Below are positions 17,949 to 24,741 of a stretch of DNA of 64,000 nucleotides, in pieces. The DNA is taken from contig NZ_CP019312.1 of NCBI RefSeq assembly GCF_001969365.1, positions 3,626,001 through 3,690,000 on the forward strand. The letters run 5' to 3'. The notes beneath the pieces are model-generated. The model worked only from the letters and a program-made list of their open reading frames with translations, ran no database searches and had not been told where the DNA came from. A program made the position numbers and the translations under genes. The stretch comes from Tateyamaria omphalii (GTDB lineage Bacteria > Pseudomonadota > Alphaproteobacteria > Rhodobacterales > Rhodobacteraceae). Each line of letters opens with the position of its first letter. Within the stretch, counting starts at the first letter, position 1.

Positions 17949-19180
17949 GCAACGCGGCACCCCAACGTTTGCCAGCCTACGCGGTTTTTGCCGCGTTGCT
18001 GAGCGCGGCCGGGCTGCCGATTTATATCCATGCGCCCAAGTTTTACGTCGATGAATATGGCGTGTCGCTTGCGGCCCTTGGCGCTGTTCTGTTTGGTCTG
18101 CGTCTGCTGGACGTGGTGCAAGACCCGCTGTTTGGTCGCTTGTCCGAGGCGTTGCGGTCGCGGCGCGGTCTGGCCGTGCTGATCGGGTGCAGCGTCATGG
18201 CGCTGTCGATGCTGGGCCTGTTTGCCGTGCCGCCGCTTTTGCCGCCGCTGATCTGGTTTGCGCTGATGCTGACGGGTGTGTTTTCGGCGTTCAGTTTCCT
18301 CACGATCAACTTCTATGCTCAAGGGGTGGTCAAGGCAGACCGGCTGCCGGGGCAGGGGCACCTGATGCTGGCGCGCTGGCGGGAAACCGGGGCGCTGTTG
18401 GGTGTGTGCGTGGCGGCCATCGCCCCGGTGATGTTGGGCGGTTTCATGGGCGCCCCCTTTGCCGGGTTCGCCGTCGGGTTTTTGGTGCTGGCGCTGGCCG
18501 CCGTCGTGATGATGCGCGGCGAATGGGTCAGTGATGGCTTGCCCCCGTCGGTGGGGTTCAAGGCCGTTCTGGGCGATGCGCTGGCGCGGAAGCTGCTTTT
18601 GATCGCCTTGGTGAATGCGGCACCTGTCGCCGTCAGCTCTACCCTGTTTTTGTTCTTTGTCGAGAGCAGGCTGGAGGCACCGGGGTTCGAAGGGCCCTTG
18701 CTGCTGTTGTTCTTTCTGAGCGCCGCGCTGGCCGCCCCCGTCTGGGGGCGTTTGGCAGAACGCTACGGCCCAAAACCGGTGCTGCTGAGTGCCATGGTTC
18801 TGGCCATTCTGGCCTTTGGCTGGGCAGTTACGCTGGGGCCGGGCGACTGGTTGGCGTTCGCCATCATCTGTGTCTTGTCGGGCGCCACGTTGGGTGCCGA
18901 TCTGACCGTGCTTCCGGCCGTGTTTGCGACCCGCATGGCCCGCATCAGCCCCTCGGCCGCCGAGGGGTTCGGGCTGTGGTCCTTTGTTTCGAAATTCACC
19001 TTGGCTTTTGCTGCTGTCACCCTTCTGCCCGCGCTTGAACGGGCCGGGTTTGACAGCGGTGCCGCCACCCATCCGCCCGAAGCGCTCGCGCTTCTCACGC
19101 TGCTTTATGCAGCTGTGCCTTGTGGCCTCAAGGTCGTGGCCATCGCGCTGCTTGCCACCACAGATTTGAAGGAGACGTGA
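17945..19180 (+). CDS. MFS/GPH-type transporter
   Basis: A 411-residue polytopic membrane protein with about 12 hydrophobic segments and the GPH-family cytoplasmic loop DPLFGRLSEALRSRRG after segment 2. The start is the GTG at 17945, overlapping the DUF1365 stop as GTGA; a longer open frame upstream only shadows DUF1365. GPH proteins usually move sugars with cations, but those in this operon lack an assigned substrate; a lipid or peroxide product is possible. It matches the transporter of the R. sphaeroides RpoE operon in position. Confidence 0.85.
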   Translation: MSNAAPQRLPAYAVFAALLSAAGLPIYIHAPKFYVDEYGVSLAALGAVLFGLRLLDVVQDPLFGRLSEALRSRRGLAVLIGCSVMALSMLGLFAVPPLLPPLIWFALMLTGVFSAFSFLTINFYAQGVVKADRLPGQGHLMLARWRETGALLGVCVAAIAPVMLGGFMGAPFAGFAVGFLVLALAAVVMMRGEWVSDGLPPSVGFKAVLGDALARKLLLIALVNAAPVAVSSTLFLFFVESRLEAPGFEGPLLLLFFLSAALAAPVWGRLAERYGPKPVLLSAMVLAILAFGWAVTLGPGDWLAFAIICVLSGATLGADLTVLPAVFATRMARISPSAAEGFGLWSFVSKFTLAFAAVTLLPALERAGFDSGAATHPPEALALLTLLYAAVPCGLKVVAIALLATTDLKET

Positions 19181-19181
19181 T

Positions 19182-19763
19182 ATGGACGGCTTGATTTTTA
19201 CCCTCTTGGGGGCTGCGTTCGTTTTGTTCATTGGCTGGACCAAGTCGCGCTATGCTGACTTTCTGGCGCAGAGCCCGGAGGAATACGCCCAAGGAAACGG
19301 ACCGCAATTTGATGTGCGGACGCATCTGAATGGTCCGATCATTTGCGAAGGCGTGATCTTTGGCCCGACGGGGCGCGTCTCGTCGCGCTTTGTGGGCGAG
19401 TTCGATTGCAAATGGGAAGGCAACACTGGCGTCATGGACGAGGTGTTTACCTATGATGACGGATCGCAGCAGACGCGGGCTTGGCGGTTGACGATCGGGA
19501 ACGATGGGAAAATCGTCGCGCGTGCTGATGACGTCGTGGGCGATGGATCGGGCCAGCAGAGCGGCAATACCGTTCAATTGAAATACAAGTTTCGCTTGCC
19601 CGAAGCGTCGGGCGGGCATGTACTGGACACGGTCGACTGGATGTATCTGGCGCCGAATGGAACCATCGTGAACCGGTCGCAGTTTCGCAAATACGGGATC
19701 AAGGTGGCCGAATTGGTGGCAACAATGCGCCCGGCAAATGAAGAGTTTAAAGAAGCAGCATGA
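19182..19763 (+). CDS. DUF3833 family protein
   Basis: A 193-residue protein with an N-terminal hydrophobic anchor (about 4-20) and an eight-stranded-barrel-like body of the DUF3833 family: LNGPIICEGVIFGPTGRVSSR near 48, then FDCKWEGNTG and the repeated DDVVGDGSGQQSGN block. It is probably attached to the inner membrane facing the periplasm. It begins one base after the MFS stop and overlaps the SDR gene by ATGA. A DUF3833 member occurs in the same slot of the RpoE operon in related bacteria. Lipocalin-like ligand binding is a guess. Confidence 0.82.
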   Translation: MDGLIFTLLGAAFVLFIGWTKSRYADFLAQSPEEYAQGNGPQFDVRTHLNGPIICEGVIFGPTGRVSSRFVGEFDCKWEGNTGVMDEVFTYDDGSQQTRAWRLTIGNDGKIVARADDVVGDGSGQQSGNTVQLKYKFRLPEASGGHVLDTVDWMYLAPNGTIVNRSQFRKYGIKVAELVATMRPANEEFKEAA

Positions 19764-20497
19764 CGGACATTTCCCTGAGCGGCAAACGATATTGGCTGGT
19801 GGGCGCAGGCGACGGTTTGGGCCGTGCGCTTGCGCATTGCATGAGCCGCGCGGGGATCGAGGTGATCGTGTCGTCACGCAGCGAGGACAAGCTGCAAGAG
19901 CTGGTTGAAGCCCTACCCGGCAAGGCGTCGTATCAGACCATCGACATCGCGGATGACGAGAGCGTCAAAGCGGCAGCAGAGGCCGTCGGAGAGATTGACG
20001 GTCTGGTGCTACTGGCCGGAGTGTATTGGCCTTTTTCCGCCAAGGAATGGAATGCCGAGCAAGCGACGGCGATGGCCGATGTCAATTTTACCGGCTTCAT
20101 GCGGGTGCTGGGGCAGGTGGTGCCACACTTTGTCGAAAGGGATGCGGGGCACATTGTCCTGACCTCTTCGCTCACTGGGTTTCGGGGGCTGCCGGGGTCG
20201 ATCGGGTATACCGCGTCGAAGGCCGCGACGATGTCGTTGGCGGAGTGTATGCACGCCGATTTGCGCGACACCGGCGTGCGGGTGCAGGTGGCCAACCCCG
20301 GCTTTATCAAGACGCAATTGACCGACAAGAATGATTTCAACATGCCCTTCATCATGGAGCCGGACAAGGCGGCGCGGGTGATGTTCGAATTCATGCTGAC
20401 CGACAATTTCAAAAAGAGCTTTCCAACGTTTTTTTCGCTGTTGTTCCGCGGGTCGCAATTCCTGCCCGACTGGCTGTATTACCGGATCTTTGCCTAA
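19760..20497 (+). CDS. Short-chain dehydrogenase/reductase
   Basis: A 245-residue classical SDR: the cofactor glycine motif GAGDGLGRA near residue 14, the NNAG-equivalent LLAGVY near 80, catalytic Ser in LTSSL and the YTASK catalytic pair near 155. Expected to oxidise or reduce a carbonyl/alcohol with NAD(P). It is the last gene of the sigma-E-linked operon, overlapping DUF3833 by ATGA, so it probably acts on the same modified lipid or a stress product. A possible hairpin terminator lies about 80 bases downstream. Confidence 0.88.
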   Translation: MTDISLSGKRYWLVGAGDGLGRALAHCMSRAGIEVIVSSRSEDKLQELVEALPGKASYQTIDIADDESVKAAAEAVGEIDGLVLLAGVYWPFSAKEWNAEQATAMADVNFTGFMRVLGQVVPHFVERDAGHIVLTSSLTGFRGLPGSIGYTASKAATMSLAECMHADLRDTGVRVQVANPGFIKTQLTDKNDFNMPFIMEPDKAARVMFEFMLTDNFKKSFPTFFSLLFRGSQFLPDWLYYRIFA

Positions 20498-20577
20498 GCG
20501 CAGCGCGAGCGTGATCGCCGTGGGTCACCAAAGCATCGGTCATTGCGCATGTCTGGGTCGTGAGGGTTGCTGCCTTT

Positions 20578-20628
20578 GACTGGTTGTAAGCGCCAGTTGC
20601 AACAGTCTGACCCTGACCCCTCTTTTTT
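20578..20628 (+). terminator. Possible terminator of the amine oxidase operon
   Basis: An imperfect hairpin with arms GACTG (20578-20582) and CAGTC (20603-20607), extended by TTG/CAA pairing, followed after 14 bases by a run of six T. It lies about 80 bases after the SDR stop. The gap between stem and T run is longer than ideal. Confidence 0.4.
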
Positions 20629-20661
20629 GATCCGAATACCGCGCATACCCGTCGTCTCGAT

Positions 20662-20675
20662 TTGATCCCGATCAA
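20662..20675. promoter_or_regulatory. FNR/FnrL box TTGAT-CCCG-ATCAA
   Basis: An exact match to the FNR-family half sites TTGAT and ATCAA with a 4-base spacer, centred 55 bases upstream of the DUF3775 ATG. With a typical leader this places it close to the -41.5 position used for activation under low oxygen. No equally good box precedes any other gene in the window, including cydAB. Confidence 0.75.
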
Positions 20676-20723
20676 AGCCGCGGCGTGCGGAGTGTTTCAA
20701 GGTCAGGTCAGGAGGGTTGATCC

Positions 20724-21047
20724 ATGGATCTTGAGATTGAGCGCGCCGTTGTTGCGCAAGTGGTGTTGATGGGCCACGAGTTGGAGCGGGCCGAGGCCGA
20801 GTTGCGCGGTCTGATTGACCGGCTGGACACGGACGAACAGGCCGAGCTGGTCGCGATCATGTGGATCGGGCGCGGTGCGTTCGAACCGGATGATTGGGAG
20901 GAAGCGCTGCACACAGCAGAGGCAGAGGCGACCACCCCGTGCGCTGACTACCTGCTGGGCACGCCGCATTTCCCGGACCATCTGGAGGCGGGGATGGAAG
21001 CGCTGGGTCTGCCGCTGGGCGATGATGAGGATGCGCTGCTGCGGTAA
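20724..21047 (+). CDS. DUF3775 family small protein
   Basis: A 107-residue soluble acidic protein with the DUF3775 layout: an N-terminal helix, LDTDEQAELVAIMWIGRG near 35-52, the WEEAL block and the TPCADYLLGTPHFPDHLEAGMEALG tail. AGGAGG lies 8 bases before the ATG. The gene stands alone behind a perfect FNR box, suggesting expression under oxygen limitation. Function is unknown; the family is widespread in alphaproteobacteria as a short orphan protein. Confidence 0.85.
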   Translation: MDLEIERAVVAQVVLMGHELERAEAELRGLIDRLDTDEQAELVAIMWIGRGAFEPDDWEEALHTAEAEATTPCADYLLGTPHFPDHLEAGMEALGLPLGDDEDALLR

Positions 21048-21102
21048 CTGTCTTTGCCGTGCGCGCCAGATGGCCTCCGGTCCCAGTGCGGTTTGAGTGT
21101 TC

Positions 21103-22167
21103 TCAGTCAGACGGCATCGCCTCTATGGCGCCGTCGAATGTCTGTTTGGCGCGGCCCCAGACGCCTGATGTCAGGTCGGACAGCATGAGCAGGCTGGGCA
21201 GGAGTTGGTCGGCGTAGTCTTCGCTGCTTTCCACTGGCAGCATTGAGGGCAGGTTGTCGATTGCGGTCACATCGAGCGGTGGGTTGACGTGAACGCGAAG
21301 CGCGGGCGCATCCCATGTGGTGGTCCGGTCGTAGACCTTGATCGGGGAAAAGTCGCTGTCGGGATCGCAGGCGATGTCGCCGATGACAGTCAGTTTGCGC
21401 GCTTGGTGTGGTGTCCCCGCGGGGACAAAGACCGGCGTGCCGGGGCGCGCCAGGATGCAGTTGAAGAAGAGGTCGTGTTGCATGATTTCGGGGAAGGGGC
21501 CGCCATGGGCGGTTTCCGTCATGTCCCAGCGAGTGGTGGGCACGCCCATGACGGTGCAGAGGTCTGCGGCGCCTGAGCCGACGCGGCCGAGGGCACCGAT
21601 GATGAGTGCCGTCGGGCGCTGCGTGCCGGTCGCCACCAGGTCGGATTGCAACTCTGCCAGCAGGTGGTTGGAGCTGGGGTAGGCGGTGACCGGGCCCACG
21701 ATCCTGCCCTGTTGCTGGGCGATCCAGCATTTGAGCGCGACGGCCGCCCCTGCGTAGCCGGCCCAGTAGCCGAAGGCCGCGACCCGTTTGCCTGTCTCGT
21801 CCACCAGATATTCGAGGTCGTAGAGCGCGCCACCGCCCGCTTTGAACCGGTCGAGCAGGACTTGGCCCGCTGGCTGTCCCTTGTAGGCGTGGCCGAACAT
21901 GATGTGCTTGTGCGGCAGGGGCGTGCCGTCGTCGGGCAGTTCCTTGAGCCCGAAGATGATGGCGTCTGTTGGTGCCGTGGGCCAGGTGTTTTCGGGGGCG
22001 ATGGTGGCGCCTGCCTGCGCGTAGCGGTCGGTGGGGATGCAGCGGGTTCGGCTGTCTTCGACCGTGACCGTGATCCCGTTTGCGATCAGTTTCGAGGTCC
22101 CTTCGGGGGTGAGGCCCACGCGGTCTTCGTTCTGGCGTTGTTCGGCGCGGACCCACAGATGTGTCAT
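21103..22167 (-). CDS. Saccharopine dehydrogenase (NAD+, L-lysine-forming) type
   Basis: A 354-residue dehydrogenase of the AlaDh/PNT-like LYS1 group: RAEQRQNEDRVGLTPEG at the N-terminus, the FGHAYKGQ block near 88 and the Rossmann segment ALIIGALGRVGSGAADL near 205. It would interconvert saccharopine with lysine and 2-oxoglutarate, or a similar substrate. The start at 22167 overlaps the GST stop by ATGA. It is the third gene of a minus-strand operon with a phosphatase and a GST. Confidence 0.88.
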   Translation of the reverse strand: MTHLWVRAEQRQNEDRVGLTPEGTSKLIANGITVTVEDSRTRCIPTDRYAQAGATIAPENTWPTAPTDAIIFGLKELPDDGTPLPHKHIMFGHAYKGQPAGQVLLDRFKAGGGALYDLEYLVDETGKRVAAFGYWAGYAGAAVALKCWIAQQQGRIVGPVTAYPSSNHLLAELQSDLVATGTQRPTALIIGALGRVGSGAADLCTVMGVPTTRWDMTETAHGGPFPEIMQHDLFFNCILARPGTPVFVPAGTPHQARKLTVIGDIACDPDSDFSPIKVYDRTTTWDAPALRVHVNPPLDVTAIDNLPSMLPVESSEDYADQLLPSLLMLSDLTSGVWGRAKQTFDGAIEAMPSD

Positions 22168-22775
22168 CCGAGCATGCCCTTGGCGCGGATGGTTTTGACG
22201 CTGTCGCGCGCCTCCATCGCGTCCATGAAGCTGCGGAGTTTGGGGAAGGGGGCGAGGTCGACACCGTCGCCGGGCAGCCATGTGCAGACCATGAAGAGGT
22301 AGGTGTCGGCGATGGTGATCTGGTCGCCGAGGATGAAGGGACCGGTGAGGCAGTCGGTTTCAATATACTGGGCGGAGGCGGTCATGGTTTCCGGCACCTT
22401 GGCTTTCATGTCCTGCTTGCTGCTGTCCTGATCGGCCCAACGGTGGCCGCGCATCTTGTGCGCGTGGTTCACGTGCATGGTGGAGGCGAGGTAGTACATG
22501 ACGCTGCGCGCCCTGGCCGCCTGGATCGGGTCAGTGGGCATGAGGTGCGGCGCTTGGGTGGCGATGTAGTCGAGGAGCGCGCCGGTTTCGGTGAGGATCG
22601 TGCCGTCCACCTCGAGTGCGGGGACGCGGCCCTTGGGGTTCACTTTCGCGTAGCCGGGGGATTGCTGGTCGCCTGCGGCGAAGTTGAGTTGGTGGGTGTC
22701 GTAGGGCAGGCCCGCTTCCTCGAGCGCGATGGCGACGGCGATCGAGATGGTGCTGGTGGCGTAGTAGAGTTTCAT
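22164..22775 (-). CDS. Glutathione S-transferase family protein
   Basis: A 203-residue GST. The thioredoxin-like N-terminal domain begins MKLYYATSTISIAVAIALEE; NPKGRVPAL holds the cis-proline, and TETGALLDYI forms the glutathione-binding turn. An all-helical C-terminal domain with the GDQITIADTYLF capping box follows. The active Ser/Cys near residues 8-12 (TSTIS) places it with beta/theta-like bacterial GSTs. It lies between the phosphatase gene (9-base gap) and saccharopine dehydrogenase (ATGA overlap). The substrate is unknown. Confidence 0.9.
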   Translation of the reverse strand: MKLYYATSTISIAVAIALEEAGLPYDTHQLNFAAGDQQSPGYAKVNPKGRVPALEVDGTILTETGALLDYIATQAPHLMPTDPIQAARARSVMYYLASTMHVNHAHKMRGHRWADQDSSKQDMKAKVPETMTASAQYIETDCLTGPFILGDQITIADTYLFMVCTWLPGDGVDLAPFPKLRSFMDAMEARDSVKTIRAKGMLG

Positions 22776-22784
22776 GCGCGTTCC

Positions 22785-23438
22785 TTAGACATGGGTCTGA
22801 GCGTGGTGCCGATCCGGGTGTTCGAGATGCGGCACAGCGTTGAACATCACCGGCGACCACGTGCCACCGATGGGGTGCAGCCGGTGCATCGAGGTGTTCA
22901 TGATCGCAAGCGCGACATTGGCCATCGCACCGACCTCGAGCCCCAGGTGCAGCCGCATGGTCATCGCGATGAGGCCGCCCGAGGTCACGACGAGGGCGGG
23001 GCCGTCGCCCTGGCCGATTTCGGTCAGTGCGTCCTTGATCCGTGTCTCAAACTCCGAGAACCGTTCGGGCACGTTTTTCAGCTTATCGTCCTGCCAGTGG
23101 GCAAGCACCTTGGGGAAGTGGTGCACGAACTCCGATGGCGCGGTGGGGACCGGGATGCCATGTTCGTCCTCCAGCGCCTGGGCCATGGTGAAGTATTCAA
23201 GTTCGTTCAGGCGCGCATCTTCGGTGGCCCTCATCCCGGTTTCCATGCCGTTGGCCGTCTCGCGGTGGCGCCTGAGCGTGCCGGTGTAGAGCCGCGTGTG
23301 GTGTTGGTGCGTCGCCTGCATGTGGGCGCCGAGCCAGGCCGATTGCTGGTGGCCGAGGTCGGAGAGCTGGTCGTAGCTGGCTTCGTCCTTGGCATGCGTG
23401 TTGGCTTGGCCGTGGCGGATGAGGGTGATGTGGGACAT
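22785..23438 (-). CDS. Histidine phosphatase superfamily protein
   Basis: A 217-residue phosphoglycerate-mutase-like protein. Catalytic motif LIRHGQA is at residues 6-12, the second arginine region is TGTLRRHRETA near 54 and the distal catalytic His equivalent is in the VTSGGLIAM block; note Ser/Gly there where many members have SHG. The second histidine is therefore not obvious, so activity may be altered. A much longer open frame upstream has no homology feel; the ATG at 23438 gives the family-standard start. It is first in the operon with GST and saccharopine dehydrogenase. Confidence 0.85.
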   Translation of the reverse strand: MSHITLIRHGQANTHAKDEASYDQLSDLGHQQSAWLGAHMQATHQHHTRLYTGTLRRHRETANGMETGMRATEDARLNELEYFTMAQALEDEHGIPVPTAPSEFVHHFPKVLAHWQDDKLKNVPERFSEFETRIKDALTEIGQGDGPALVVTSGGLIAMTMRLHLGLEVGAMANVALAIMNTSMHRLHPIGGTWSPVMFNAVPHLEHPDRHHAQTHV

Positions 23439-23500
23439 GGGTGCCTGTTGGTTTGTTGCTCTTGTTCTAGGCCGGTGACGTGCGTGTGGAAAGTGCGGGA

Positions 23501-23534
23501 GCCTCCGGCGGGGATTTTTTTGAACCAGAGAAGG
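23501..23534 (+). repeat. Intergenic repeat element, copy 3
   Basis: GCCTCCGGCGGGG followed by a run of seven T, GAA and CCAGAGAAGG. It is the closest relative of copy 1 at 14-40, sharing TTGAACCAGAGAAG. It lies just beyond the 3' end of the minus-strand AbrB-type gene. Confidence 0.55.
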
Positions 23535-23548
23535 CGGACTGTGGTGCG

Positions 23549-24592
23549 TCAGTGTTTGCGGATGCGCCCGACGAAGGCTGGGAGGAGGACTGTCAGGAAG
23601 AGGAGGCGGGAGACGTGGGCAGCGGCGACAAAGCCTGGGTTGGCGCCGAGGACGACGCCCATGGCGATCATGGTTTCCAGGCCGCCCGGCGCGAAGGCGA
23701 TGAGGACGTGGGTGGGGTCGAAGCCGAGTGTGTAGGCGATGGGCAGCGCTGCGGCGAGGGCCATGAGGACGGTAAGTGTTGTGACGGTGAGACCAGCGAG
23801 AAGCGAGGTGGCGAGGGCCTGGCGTGTGATCCCGTTGAACCGGGCGCCGATGAGGGTGCCGACCGTCATCAGCCCTGCGTAGCTGAGCCAAGGGTGCATG
23901 ACCCCCGGTGTCACTTCCGTTGTGTGGCCGAGGGCGGAGGCGACCATGCCGCCGATCAGGAGCGGGGCGGGCAGCCCGATCTTGTCGAGGGCGTAGCCGA
24001 GGGCGAGCCCTGCTAGCAGGAGAAGGCCCAGATGGGTCCAGGCCATGGCCGGGCCGGGGGGCAGGATCTGGCCTGTCAGTTCGAACCCGAACGCGAGGGC
24101 GATGGCGGGGACCGTGAGTGTGAGGGCGAGCAGGCGGACGGACTGGATGACCACGATGCGCGTTGTGTCGAGGTTGAGGCCTGTGGAAAGACCCACCACA
24201 AAGCTGAGGTGACCGGGGGCGGCGGCGAGATAGGCGCTGCGTTTGTCGAGGCCGAAGCCATGGTGCAGGAGCCGCCCGCAGAGCCAGAGCGTGGCCCAGA
24301 GCATCACGCCAAGTGCCGCGAAAGCCAATGGCCAGCGCAGCATGGCCTGGGTTGCGCTGCTGTCTACGCCACTGCCGATGCTGACCCCTACCAGGAGGAA
24401 GACGAGGTTGCGCACCGTGTCGTCGATGCCGGTGCGCAGCCCCGCGAGGGCGGCGAGGCTGACGAACAGTGCCGGGCCGGTGAGGACGGCGATGGGGGCG
24501 CCGATGGCTTCCGCGATCCCTGCGCCGATGGCGCCCATGATCAGGGTTTGGCCTGTGATGCGCAGGCTGTGGGCGGTGGGGCGTGTAAGCAT
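23549..24592 (-). CDS. AbrB family membrane protein (ammonia monooxygenase-like)
   Basis: A 347-residue integral membrane protein made of two similar halves with about ten hydrophobic helices; the repeated GAPLLIGGMVASALGH- and GAPIAVLTGPALFVSL-type hairpins are the mark of the COG3180/AbrB membrane family. Members are often misnamed ammonia monooxygenase; they are probably transporters or membrane regulators with unknown substrate. The ATG at 24592 has AAGGGG directly adjacent, so a slightly later start is possible. It diverges from the formate dehydrogenase gene with a 149-base gap. Confidence 0.8.
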   Translation of the reverse strand: MLTRPTAHSLRITGQTLIMGAIGAGIAEAIGAPIAVLTGPALFVSLAALAGLRTGIDDTVRNLVFLLVGVSIGSGVDSSATQAMLRWPLAFAALGVMLWATLWLCGRLLHHGFGLDKRSAYLAAAPGHLSFVVGLSTGLNLDTTRIVVIQSVRLLALTLTVPAIALAFGFELTGQILPPGPAMAWTHLGLLLLAGLALGYALDKIGLPAPLLIGGMVASALGHTTEVTPGVMHPWLSYAGLMTVGTLIGARFNGITRQALATSLLAGLTVTTLTVLMALAAALPIAYTLGFDPTHVLIAFAPGGLETMIAMGVVLGANPGFVAAAHVSRLLFLTVLLPAFVGRIRKH

Positions 24593-24741
24593 CCCCTTTG
24601 GCTATCCGTGTTGCCGGGGGTGAGCAATGGTTGCGGATCGGAAACCTCTATGGCGCAAAACCGGGGTGCGGTGTCGGGATTGGGAGTCACCTGGCCCCCA
24701 ATGCTCCCCTATATCGGATGGAGCACAGGGAGATTTGGCGC

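Noticed and set aside
20628..20656. TGATCC upstream of the DUF3775 gene as a possible sigma-E promoter
   Set aside because: At the 18-base spacing the -10 position reads TCGTC, which lacks the TA seen in the two better sites; the FNR box is the stronger signal here.
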